Position numbers and translations under genes: made by a program. Positions 21,630 to 32,429 of a stretch of 64,000 nt of DNA are shown piece by piece; the stretch's first letter is position 1, and each line of letters starts with the position of its first letter. This DNA comes from Cryptomeria japonica (lineage: Eukaryota > Streptophyta > Pinopsida > Cupressales > Cupressaceae): NCBI RefSeq assembly GCF_030272615.1, contig NC_081408.1, positions 64,786,614 through 64,850,613 on the forward strand. Direction: 5' to 3'. The notes below the pieces were generated by a model. It did no database searches and was not told the origin of the DNA. It saw only the letters and a list, made by a program, of their open reading frames with translations.

Positions 21630-23590
21630 TATATCAAAATTGAATTTTATTTTTTTTGTTAGAAATAAGACATCAATACCTGCGATAGATATTTTTTAGA
21701 ATTTTTTAGAATTATTTTCCTATTTTTGCCAATGCATTGAACAGAGAAGTTCATGTTCGGTGAAAAACCAATATTCCATAAAATGGAAAAATGGGAACAT
21801 AATAAATTCATAATGTAATAAAATTATACTCGTTGGAAAGCTTTCTCCGAGCACTACCATCTTATATTTTTGGGTTATCAAGATTCTTTCATTTGTGCCT
21901 TGAACCAGAGGTCTGAAGGCAAAAATTTCTCAGAACTCTAAAAATTTTGAGGAGAGATCTGTAAAAAGCAGGTTCGAATGAACAGTGGTTCTAGCGAAAG
22001 GGGTTTGATTGAACCATAAGGGGTTTGATCGAACCCCCCTTCACTCAAACCCCTTGAGAAAAATAATGATGTGTACTTTCATGTAACAATCGAGTTTGAA
22101 TGAACCCGACCTTTTGTAATTGTTTGCGTTCGTTCGAACCTTGGTTGACCATTTTTTTTTTTTACATTTTTGTACAGTCATATAAATATACATAAGTTTT
22201 TTCATTTTCTTACACACATGATTAAAACAATTCACATTTTTGGATGAAAGAAGACATTTGAAAGTTATTTTGAGGGCAATAATTTGAATATATTTGAAGG
22301 TTATTTTAAAAGCATGGGGAACAAGAAGAGAAGACAAAATAAGACTTCAAGGAATTATTTTCCCGAAATGAAACAAAGATATCGAGAATAAAAGAAGACA
22401 AAGATAGCATGATGCCAGTATGTATTTTTTTTTTATTTCTATTTAATTTTATATGTATTACATACCAAAAATTGTGTTTATTTGTTAGTATTAGTTAAAT
22501 ATTTTTTATCTAATATTTTTATGAGAATTATTTTAAATAATATTAATTAAATTAAATTAATTTAATTTATATAATAATTCTATCTTAATTAATTCTAAAT
22601 GATGTTATTTTTATTAAATTAATTGGAAATATTAGGATTGAAAATAATCTCATTTTAATTAAAAATAATTATGTTTTAATTTGAAATAATGTGTATTTGC
22701 ATTTCAAACTCCATTAACTTGCTTGTTGTGTAATTGACATTTTATCCCCCCCCCGTTAACTCCATTTATAATAGATCATGGTTTTAATTTAAAATTTAGA
22801 TCTTTAGGACCCCTCTCTTTCCCATTTATTATTTATAATTTATAATTTAATTTAGATAGTCCATAAAATATTAATTTAATTTAGATTTTGAAACCATGTG
22901 TCTTTATAGTTTAGCAAACACTTCAATTGGTTCTCTAAAATTAACAAACTTGTCTTTTGTGTCTTCAAAAATAGGCTCTTTTTGTTTTATCCTTAGAAAG
23001 GGGCCTAGCTCCCGAGTAGCCCTTAAGGCTCTGTGAGAGAGAATGACCCAAAGTTGTAACAAGCTAAAGACAAGCTCTTCCAAGCCACTATTAATAAATG
23101 TGGTTGCGATGAAAGTTGCAAGCAATGGGTGTTACATGTTGTTATAACAATGTTATGACTCCCCATAAACCCTATAGAGTTCAACCTCTATACGCTAGGA
23201 GGCCTTCCATTTAACAAAGCGTAACACACTACTGATTATAGCCACCTGAACAGATGCCCTTACTAGACACCTTTTGTGTTAGAAGACAAAAACCTTCTAG
23301 TTGTTAGTGCAGGACGTCAAACCTCTGAAGTGGCTCACATTCTTACGGTTCTTAGTAGAGATACAAAGTTCGCCATAGGGAGCTTTCATGGGGACTGGTG
23401 CTTGGTTTCCTTGGATACGTGAGTATCGTGAAGGGGAGCTAGTGGGGTCAATCACCTAAGTATCTACTCTAAATTGTGCAGCTTGAGGTAACCCCCCAAG
23501 TGAGATTCAAAAACTATTGTCTAGTCCAACCCTAGGATTTGTGCTTGGATGATCAAAACAATCAAAAAATTTCAAACAAACAAACATTGT
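21630..23590. other. TIR element interior, no gene recognised
   Basis: AT-rich DNA resuming after element B. Between 21971 and 22140 there are about five variants of the palindrome GGTTCGATCGAACC, for example 22002-22015 and 22022-22035. 22380-22900 is very AT-rich, and 22900-23530 has balanced composition but no long frame. I identify no protein in it. Confidence 0.4.
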
Positions 23591-23595
23591 GTCTT

Positions 23596-24770
23596 CTTTG
23601 TTTTCAAGTGTGTGCAAAAATATTTCACATTATTCAAGAATCCCCTTAAAACCTATATTATGTGATACTAGGACCTATTATGTGATATTAAGACCTATTA
23701 TATGCAATAATAGCTATCTTAAATATGACATAATAGAACCTATTATGACATAATAGGTCTTACTATGACTTAATAACATGACCACGTATGCAAAAATATT
23801 TCACATTATATACTTGAGTCTGGGCCTTAAGACCTATATTTATGAGATATTAGGGCCTATTATGTACATGTGATAAATTAATGACATATTATCGCATAAT
23901 TTAGGTCCTAATATCACATACATAATACGTCCTAATATTTACATAATATAGGTCTTAAGGGGAGTCAAGTATAATGTGAAATGTTTTTACATACGTGGTC
24001 ATGTATTAAGTCATAGTTAATAATACCTATTATGTCATAATAGGTTCTAACTTATATCATATTTAAGACCTACTTAATTGCAAGTGATAGGTCCTTTAAT
24101 ATCACATAATATATCTGTCTTAAGGGGATTCAAGTATATTAATGTGAAATGTTTTTGCATACATGGTCATATTAAGTAATAATAAGGCCTATTATGTGAT
24201 ATTAGGACTTATTATGTGATTATAGGTTTTAAATATGATATAAGTTTAGAACCTATTTGTCATATTAGGTTCTATTTATATGACTTGACATATGAAATTT
24301 GGGTGAACTCACAATATAGGTTCCCACTTTTTGACCAACTTCGACACTTAGATGAACATTTTGAAGAAAACCTCCACTTTTCGAAACCTATAAATTTTAA
24401 ACCGGTAAGAATTTGGAGATGATGTAAACTAGTGATTTGTAATATCTTGTTTATAGATTCTAAATCTCTTCAATTAATTACTTCAAATGGGACCACTTAA
24501 ATCTTAAATAATTATATTTTCTAAAAATGTATGATTTCAGCAAAAATCAGGATGTACCAAAAAGTGAGAACCAGCATTGTGAGTTCACACAAAAACATTT
24601 CACATTATATTAAAGAGTCCCCTTAAGACCTATATTATGAAGATATTAGGACCTATTATATGTGATATTAGGAGGTCTATTATGCAATAATAGGTCTTAA
24701 ATATGACATAATAGTCCACCTATTATGACATAATATTTAGGTCTTACTAAATGACTTAAAGATTTGGTTT
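23596..24770. repeat. Mosaic array of AT-rich palindromic units
   Basis: Copies of an approximately 200-bp unit occur in both orientations. Each is rich in CCTATTATGTGATATTAGG and CATAATAGGTCTTA and is bounded by a marker such as GAAATGTTTTTGCATACGTG or its complement (about 23596, 23790, 23975, 24145, 24591). The unit interior is itself palindromic. A MITE (24301-24590) interrupts the array. Confidence 0.75.
24301..24590. mobile_element. MITE, 290 bp, with 34-bp terminal inverted repeats
   Basis: The left end GGGTGAACTCACAATATAGG and the reverse complement of the right end, GTGTGAACTCACAATGCTGG, pair over about 34 bp with few mismatches. The left 150 bp match the left arm of the larger TIR element at 8361. 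It has no coding capacity. I found no convincing target duplication, perhaps because the target lies in a degenerate repeat. Confidence 0.75.
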
Positions 24771-24820
24771 CAAATTAAAGTTGGAATTTCATTGCATTAA
24801 AAATATTCTTTGTCATCTTA

Positions 24821-25254
24821 AATTATGTGCAGAACAAGATCAAGAATAAGGGAGTTCTCAAGCGAGAGTTGAGGCAAACGAACTTGTTGAAGAACACAAT
24901 ATAGTTGATGAACATAGGGAGGAGCTTGCCCAAGTTGAACCAATGGAGGTTGAAGGAGAAGGGTCAGGATCCTTACCTCCTACCACTAGTATGGATGAAC
25001 ATATTGTGGATCTAGCTAAATAGGTGAAGAGAAATATTTCTTATAAAAATTTAGATCATTTACTTAAAATGGATGTGGATGAGTTGAAACATCTCAGTGA
25101 AGAACCTAGACATACTAAAAGGAGGTCAATGAATAAAAGTCCAAAAGAAATAATGTCTCATTTCAACAATGTTGATACTACACTAGAGAAAAAACTATCA
25201 AAAAATGGGTTCGCATGTACTCTTGTACATGCCATCAGCCCGTGGGTCATCTAA
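24821..25254 (+). pseudogene. Unidentified ORF fragment in the TIR element
   Basis: A plus-strand frame reads acidic text (NELVEEHNIVDEHREEL, then EVEGEGSGSLPPTTSMDEHI), a TAG at about 25021, then an open part from 25024 with ISYKNLDHLLKMDVDEL and KSPKEIMSHFNNVDTTLEKK to the stop at 25254. Composition is protein-like and differs from the AT-rich surroundings. I do not recognise the family; position suggests a piece of an element-encoded protein, which is inference only. Confidence 0.4.
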
Positions 25255-25289
25255 TATGACCCTCAACCTCTATATCTCATGGTCACTAT

Positions 25290-25426
25290 ACTAAAAAATG
25301 GTAGCAATATCAGGTAATGGGGGATCCTAGTGTGGAGGATCTATATCATCATGTGGCTTATGATTAGGAGCCTATGCAGGTGGATCCTGATCAGGTACAT
25401 GATCATGGACTAGATCCTGGGACGCC
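25290..25426 (-). pseudogene. Small minus-strand ORF remnant
   Basis: An ATG at 25426 opens MASQDLVHDHVPDQDPP, broken by two TAG codons where Gln fits. It continues in frame towards 25200 with LDDPRADGMYKST. It may be the 5' end of a minus-strand gene converging on the plus-strand fragment. No family recognised. Confidence 0.3.
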
Positions 25427-25499
25427 ATCTATCTAGTTGGGTCATAAAGTTACAATAAATACGTAAGCACACACACATGAAGTGAATTCAATTGAAAAC

Positions 25500-26199
25500 A
25501 TTAAAAATGAAAATCAGTTAAATTCTAGAGAGAGAGATAGATCGTTAATCTTGATCTCATTAAAAATTAAAATGTACACATGTGAAGTTAATTTCAGAGA
25601 CAGAGAGAGATAGAGATCATTAAAGATATATATACATCATGTACTAAATTAAAACATATATAAATTTATCTATATAGATCACATACATACATTTTAAATT
25701 ATTAAAACATTAATGAGAGAAAGATAGATCATTAAAGATATATACATATAGTTACTAAACTAAAACATATATAAATTCATCTATATAGATCGCATACACA
25801 CATTTTAAATTATTTAAACATTAATGAGAGAGAGAGGGAGGTCATTTAAATCATGACATCTAGAGAGAGATAACATTAATTTCAGAGAGAGACAGAGAGA
25901 GATATATCATTAAAGATATATACATCATGTACTAAATTAAACATATATAAATTTATCTATATAGATCGCATACATACATTTTATATTATTAAAACATTAA
26001 TTAGAGAGAGGGAGATTATTTAAATCATGACATCTAGAGAGAGATCTAACATTAATTTTAGAGAGAGAGAGAGATCATTAAAGATATATACATGCAGTTA
26101 CTAAATTTAAACATATATAAATTTATCTATATAGATCGCATACATACATTTTAAATTATTTAAAAATTAATTCAAGATAGAGAGGGAGATAATTTTCAT

Positions 26200-26259
<60 letters not shown>

Positions 26260-26300
26260 ATTAAAGATATATACATCATGTAATAAATTAAAACATAATT
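25500..26300. repeat. Minisatellite with GA-rich and TATA-rich halves
   Basis: Five copies of a unit containing GATCATTAAAGATATATACA, then a stretch like AAATTTATCTATATAGATCG and a GAGAGA tail, start near 25615, 25728, 25905, 26075 and 26256. Spacing is about 113 to 181 bp, so units vary by internal deletion. Confidence 0.8.
26203..26257. repeat. (AG)n microsatellite
   Basis: Uninterrupted AG dinucleotides, about 54 bp. It appears to be an expansion of the GA tail of the minisatellite unit. Confidence 0.95.
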
Positions 26301-26334
26301 TAAAAAATATTAAAACACATGCCAGCTAAGAAAA

Positions 26335-26935
26335 TTAAGGAACTTGAGAGATTTTATAAGGGGGCATATGCGGTTCTAAGGGATCACACATGTGTTAGAA
26401 CACATGAATGACCCCTTAGGACAAGCTATTCTTGACACCTTAGGACACTAATGTATGTGACCTTAAGGGACCGATATGTCGTACACACTAGGATTTTATA
26501 AGGGGTCATATGCGGTTCTAAGGGGTTACAAATGTGTTAGAACACACGCATGACCTCTTAGGACCACATATGACCCCTTAGGACACTATGTGATCCTAAG
26601 GGGTATGTCATATGTACACAAAAAATAAATAGTAAAGGGTCATATGTGGTTCTAAGGGCTCACACATTTTTTAACACATGTGTGACCCCTTAGGACCACA
26701 TATGACCCCTTAGGACACCATGTGATGGACTAAGGGGTATGCGTACACCCTAGGATTTTATAAGGGGTCACATGCAGTCATAAGGGATCACACATGTGTT
26801 CAAACACATGTGGGACCCCTTAGGACCACGTATGACCCCTTAGGGTCCACTATGTGATCCTCTATGGTCCTAAGGGGACATATAGTGTCATTAGGGGCAT
26901 ATGTCGTCTTAAGGGTTCCTAAGGGTTCATGTTGT
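26335..26935. repeat. Palindromic array based on CCCCTTAGGACCACATATGA
   Basis: Four or more tandem units of about 120-160 bp start near 26350, 26490, 26635 and 26755. Each reads GGGGTCATATGCGGTTCTAA, then a central CACATGTGTT...AACACATGTG palindrome, then GACCCCTTAGGACCACATAT. Each unit is thus an imperfect inverted repeat. It differs in sequence from the array at 23596 but has the same architecture. Confidence 0.8.
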
Positions 26936-27754
26936 GTGTGTAATAGGATGTGAAAAGGGGTCATAGAGGTTTTATTTTGTCTAATTTGTTTAAATTTGCT
27001 ATCTAAGTTTTTATAATATTTTTTTAAATTTAAATTAATTATTTAATTATTTAAATGTTTTAATTTATTATATTTAGTTTTGTAACATTTTTCTAATTTT
27101 TAATTTTGCTAATGTTTTTCTTAACGTTTTTCTAAGTTTTAAATTACTACCTTAGTTTTCTAAGTTTTTCATAACATTTTTTTAAAAAGTTAAAAAAAAA
27201 ATACATATACAGTTATTTAATTTCAAAAACAAATTGACGTTAAATCAAAACATTAAATTAAGTTTTCTAACATTTTTTTAAGTTTTAATTTTGCTAATGT
27301 TTTTCTAAACATTTTTAAATGTTTTTCTAAAATGCTGAAAAAAAATATATACAATTATTTAATTAACAAAATAAATTAACAAACAAATTAATTATTAATT
27401 TTTAAATAAATTTAATAAAAAAAAAATTATTAAACAAAAAAAGGTTATTTTGTGCACCTGAAATAATGAAGGTCGAAAGCTGAAAGGTGAGAAGTGTTGG
27501 TTGTTGTTGATAGGGCATGGTGACGTAGGGTTCACTCTAACCCCCTTTGGACATAGAAAACTCCAAACTTGAAAATGACAGTTAAAAACTATCATTTTCG
27601 ATTTTTATAGAAATTTAAAACAAAATAGGTTAAAATCGGGTTCGATCGAACCCTAAACACCCCTAGTTCGTTCGAACCCCCCCAAAAAATATTTCCCCGC
27701 CTCCACCAATTTTCTTCGTTGGCAAAAGTGGTAACCACTATTGTGGGCTGACCC
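26936..27754. other. AT-rich right part and right TIR
   Basis: 26990-27450 is T-rich low-complexity DNA without a credible gene. Palindromes GGGTTCGATCGAACCC (27638-27653) and AGTTCGTTCGAACCC (27665-27679) repeat the motif seen near 22000. The inferred right terminal repeat is 27721-27754. Confidence 0.45.
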
Positions 27755-28300
27755 TAAGCCATATGGATTCTGGTGGGTGAGAGATGGAATAGGATGTCAA
27801 TGTCAAAACGCCTGCTAATGGGGTATGGCTATGCAGAAGGAAGTTGGATCCTCTGTACCTGATGCCATGATCCAACATTTTCTTGCATAACTTTCAAGAG
27901 CATCAAAAGTCTCTATTTTTTTTTATTATTCAAGAGCTCAATTACCTAGGAGGAAGGATGATTTGGATCACCTTGAGAATGACCATGAGAGCCAAATCAA
28001 ATCTTTGAAAGAGGATAGTCACAAACTCAAGTAGAGTTTGACAGCTCTAGTGGTGGTGAGTAAGGCGGCTATGGATAATGCTAATGGAGGTCTCTGCAAG
28101 CTGAGTGAGTAAGCCAAAGTGTTGCATGTCACTTCCTATGACATTTCCCCTTCGAGAAGTATGAATATGGGTAAGATTAATAAGGTTACTAATTCAAGGA
28201 CAAGAAAGATTCATATAATGCTTTGGGATAGCATGGATGATGAGATGGTGGATATCAAGGTTCCCTTGAAGAATTCAAAATAATCCCAGAATAAAGATAA
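27755..28300 (+). pseudogene. Decayed coding-like segment beyond the TIR element
   Basis: A plus-strand frame from about 27940 reads KDDLDHLENDHESQIKSLK, then serine- and leucine-rich text, then MGKINKVTNSRTRKI and a DSMDDEMVDIK stretch. It is broken by stops at about 28033 and 28109. The text looks like a short coiled coil. It could continue the segment ending at 8360. Not identified. Confidence 0.35.
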
Positions 28301-29955
28301 TAGAAATATATTTACAAAACAAGAATAAACAATATATTATAGATCCAATTTACACAAGCCTACAAAATTTTTTCTATGAACAACATTCACTTTTTTATTA
28401 TTTACAAAAATGACACCATTACTTATGGGGTTCGCCTAGTTTTCTCAACACTTCACCTAGCTGGTGTTGCTCCATTCCACCAACTCAGCAAACCTAGTTT
28501 CTCTCTAGATCTCCATGTCCTTTTAAGTCTCTTCTAGGACTTGATTCTTGACCTTTCTAAAGTGTTTTCTTCAAGTGTTTTGGCTAGGAACCCTACCAAT
28601 TCACAATGTTCCCCATGTGCTCAATTATGGCTTCTTGGCTTCAAGTTGTCAATTTGACCTCCTACCATTGTGAGATGATGCAAAGGAGTGGAGGTGTCTT
28701 CTTTCATGTTTTTAATTCATTTAGGGTCTATTTGAGGTTTGCAATCAATAGGTTTCTTACCAATTTCAAAATCTTGCCTAGGAAAGGGCTACAAGGAATT
28801 AGCCCAATTAGGCCTCCTAAAACTGGTTTTTTAGGGCTTGAGTGAAAACGGTCCAAAAGACCCCCAAAAGAGTTTGGTTTTTCTTCAATGGTTCATTTAA
28901 CCTCAATAATTTTTTGTGTTTTTGGATTCTTAACCTACCATTCAATTTGCTAACCACAAAATGAGGGTTTTGAAGGGTTTTCTAGGCCTCTAGCTGGCAG
29001 TGAATGGTCAAGTTGGGGTTTGAGCATCAAATGAACTTTTCAAGGATTCTCCTTGCATTGGAAAATTTTTCCCAACTCCTTGGAGCCCTCCAAAATCTTG
29101 GAAAGAGATTTGGCATTCACCATTGCACTTGGCACTTCATTTCCACCTTATTTCCTCTAGCTGGGTTGCTCCTGGACTCGTCTAGAACAAGGTCACAGTC
29201 ATGTTAAAACTCTTCTCCAAGATGTGCAACTACATATATACACTATACAGGTGGTTTCACTCTATGTCCCAACAAGTCATGATGGAAGCACATGTGGAAC
29301 TCATGGGGCAACCATATTTACAAAAACACTAGTATATACAAGCCAAAACTGGTTGTTTGAAAACTAAAGTAAGAAAACACAAATGAACAGTATCTACAAA
29401 TCTTGAAATGAAAACAATAGTAATATAACACACTAGAGAAACTCAATCCATTTCTGGATTAATGTATTCAATCCATTTTCAATTACAAAATGAGTAAAAT
29501 CAAGCCAAAATGCTGCCAACTAGTTTGAAAATGAGTAGTTTTAGATTGTTGAACTTACATGACCCATTGTCTAACCTTGGTAACTGTGAAAGAGAGGGTA
29601 CTTATAGATTTCTCACATGTGGAGTCATCCTAGGGAATTTTAACAATCCCTAACTCCATCGCTAACCAATTCAGGACAAAAGTTGTCATGACAACTTTTT
29701 GCAACTTTGCACTTTTGCATTTTTTGATCTTTTCAATCTATAAGACCTATTCTAAGTCATCACACATGACTTTTCAAACATTTTTAAGACTAATTTAACC
29801 CTCCCTAATGCCTATACCAATTTTTGACACTTTTGACCATCAAGAAGGTCAATTACCTAGCCAAATCCACTATTTACACAAAAATGAAAACCTAAGAAGA
29901 ATGAACTCAACTAGGCCTACATTGACTCAAAACACTAACTATTGGACCCTCCTGG
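28301..29955. other. Unresolved repeat-like DNA, probably LTR sequence
   Basis: No frame resembles a known protein. Part of it should belong to the 3' LTR of copia F (minus strand), since F runs leftward into element D and emerges at 29950, but I could not locate the LTR end. The stretch near 28436-28545 resembles 61019-61140, with shared text such as CACTCCACCAACTC and CTCTTCTAGGACT. Minus-strand TATA-like sequences occur near 29610. Confidence 0.35.
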
Positions 29956-31095
29956 TGTTACTACTTACTAAGATTTCCATTCATCTTATGTTTAAAGTTA
30001 ATCTATATACTCTCCTCAGTTAACTCTACAAAATATGCAGTCAGTATGCACAGCGCAGTCAGTAATAGAAGAAAGTAGTCACAGAGCCCAGTAAGCATCG
30101 AGCTATCTACCGAGTATCTTTTCATGTTTACCGAGCAGCAAAGATGACACACCGAGTTGATATACACCGAGTGAAACGTGTTACCAGATTCAATGAACCT
30201 AGACATACATATGGAAACATGTTACAAGATCGAGAAACATCTAACCGTTATCACATTGGAAATTGCACTTAAAGATTGTGTATGATTATGAGGTCATCTA
30301 ACCAATGAAATATTTTACATGGTTATTCATTCAATAAAACATGTTTGTAAGATTGAAGCAATGAATGGATCACCGACATAAGAGGTTTTTATATACATCA
30401 TGAGTGAAGAATTAAAATATGTGTGTGCATGAGTGTAAGAAGACTGTTACAATGACACAAAGGTCACCAAGAAGGTTTTCAGAGAACATTCAAAGAACAA
30501 AGTAAACAGAAGGGTTTACCGAGTTACTACATGGGTTACCAAGGTTTTCTATAAGCAAGGTAATCTCATTCTAAGCACATAGAATCTGTTATAACATTTT
30601 AGATGTAAAGTTGCAGATATTTGTAATAATTTTATTGTAATATTTTGAGTTATAGAGAAACCTTTAATAGGGTAAAAGACTATAATCAAGTCTATAAATT
30701 GTAAAGCCTCTAACCAGGTGTAGCATTTATATTAAGTGTTGTAAAATCCTTTAGCAAGGTAGATCTAACAGATCTTGTTACTCCTAATAGGGTAAGCTAT
30801 CAGAAATAGCTAAACATGTAGCTCTAACCGAGCACTCTTTATTATTGCAATAGTGAAGTTGTGGGTGCCATCCCCACCATAGTTTTTCTCTCTAACCAAG
30901 AGTTTCTGCGTAACCAAAATATAAGTGTTATGGAGTGAATCATGTATGATTGTTATTTATTTGTTTTAGCTTTATGTTATGTTACAATAGTTTTCAGTTT
31001 ATGCATAACAGTAAAGATATTGTTGAAGAAAATATTTGAAGTACTGATTCACCCCTCCCCTCTTAGTACATTAGCTTTCCATATTGGGCCTAACA
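29956..31095 (+). repeat. Element D 5' LTR
   Basis: It starts TGTTACTACTTACTAAG and ends GGGCCTAACA. From 30655 to 30850 it carries repeated CCTTTAATAGGGT-like motifs, followed by the block GTGGGTGCCATCCCCACCAT at 30861. Confidence 0.93.
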
Positions 31096-31097
31096 AT

Positions 31098-31110
31098 TGG
31101 TATCAGAGCT
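31098..31110 (+). promoter_or_regulatory. Element D primer binding site
   Basis: TGGTATCAGAGCT, exact initiator-Met tRNA primer site, two bases after the LTR. Confidence 0.93.
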
Positions 31111-31157
31111 TGAATCTTGGAAAAGGGTTTAACTGCTTAAAGAGAAAGATCTTATCA

Positions 31158-32429
31158 ATGGAAGGCTATAAACAAACTCGGAGGATTGTGTATTTGCAAG
31201 GAGAATTGGATCATGCTAATCAAGTGATTGTAGATATGCAAAGGGAAATGCAAAAAACTCTGACAGTGAGAAGAAGATTATCCGATGATTTGCAAGACTC
31301 TCAAGAGTTAGTGGAACAAATTGAGACATCATCTGAGAACAATATATCTGAAGAGACTAAAGAAATGATTGAAGTATTGAAAGAAAAGAACAAAGCACTG
31401 GCTAATCAACTAAAAGAAATGAAAAGAGAACATGAACATTTCAGCACACAGATGACTGAAAATCTTGATGCATTAAGGACAGCTAAGGATAAAGTAAGAG
31501 ATCTAGAAAGAGAGAAACAACAGCTTGAAGCATTAGTATCTGAAAATAATGATGAGATCATAAGGTTGACTGGGATTCAACAAAATCTGTCAAATCAACT
31601 AGGTTATGCACATCATGAAGCAAATCTGAAAAATGATGAGAATCAAGTATTGAAACTTGAAGTATCAAGGTTGACCAATGAGCTTGAAACAGAGAAGAAA
31701 TCCAAAGAATCACTGAAAAAGAGTTATGAAGCATCAAAGATGTTGGATGAGCAACTGAATACAAGATGACCCAACAAAGATGCAGGATTCAGTTACAAAG
31801 GAAAAGACTCTACCAAGAAGGGAATTCATACTATCGAGAGAGGAGAATCATCAAAGCAAGTAGGAATCAAGAATAACATCAAAAGAAAGAAGCCTATTTG
31901 CAACTACTATGGAAATCAAGGTCACACTGCCAACATGTGCCAAATCAGGAAAGGTAAGCAACCGAATGTCACTAAGTCAAATGGTTATTGTTACAACTGC
32001 AATAAATATGGTCACATATCTAACCAATGTAGGACAAAGTCTGTTAACAATTATCAAAATGCAAAATTCAAAGGGTTTTGTAAAAACTACAATAGATATG
32101 GACATAATACCGAGAAGTGTTGGTTTAAGCAAAAGAACCATATGTGGTATGCACACCAAGAAAACACTGGAAGCTACCGAACTCATAGAGATCTTAACGG
32201 ACAATATGTTGTAGTACCATGGGATTACAATACAAGGATATGGTGTGAATGTTGTGGAAGATATGGACATGTAAGTGCCAACTGCTTTATAAGGTTTGGA
32301 ATGAACAACCAAAGATCATGGAGAAATCCTGGTATGGCATGTTTTCATTGTCACAAAGTTGGACACTTGGTTGGAGATTGCAGAGATCAACCTAGAAAAG
32401 ACACTGAAGAAATAAAAGGCAAATTATAG
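31158..32429 (+). pseudogene. Element D ORF1, coiled-coil five-knuckle Gag-like protein
   Basis: The ATG at 31158 opens MEGYKQTRRIVYLQGELD. I chose it because upstream codons lie in the LTR. Residues 1-203 are a heptad-rich coiled coil (EKNKALANQLKEMKREHEHF, LEREKQQLEALVSENN). A TGA at 31767-31769 replaces a likely CGA Arg codon. The same frame then continues with five knuckles at about 31899, 31989, 32079, 32243 and 32339. Knuckles 2, 4 and 5 are canonical (CYNCNKYGHISNQC, CECCGRYGHVSANC, CFHCHKVGHLVGDC); 1 and 3 have Tyr for the second Cys. 424 codons including the stop. Probably a nucleocapsid-type RNA-binding protein. Confidence 0.85.

Larger units (their letters stand above)
8361..27754. 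mobile_element. Apparent TIR DNA element, about 6.6 kb without nested insertion
   Basis: The left end at 8361 reads GGGTGAACTCACAATAATGG. The reverse complement of the right end (27721-27754) reads GGGTCAGCCCACAATAGTGG. About 21 of the first 27 positions agree, and both continue into a CACTTTTGCC-like stretch. The same terminus occurs at both ends of the 290-bp MITE at 24301. Removing nested element B (8826-21624 plus one TSD copy) leaves about 6.6 kb. No transposase domain was recognised and no clean target duplication was found, so the superfamily is open. Ends and continuity are inferred. Confidence 0.45.

Noticed and set aside
22904-23125. 73-codon minus-strand frame
   Set aside because: Isolated, no motif, no start context; the surrounding DNA appears to be transposon interior.
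23596-26935. CRISPR array
   Set aside because: Repeats are palindromic mosaics without uniform repeats and unique spacers, in a plant nuclear setting.
28606-29207. Small plus-strand ORFs at 28606-28845 and 29004-29207 as a gene
   Set aside because: No similarity to known proteins, no shared frame, and the region behaves like LTR or repeat sequence.
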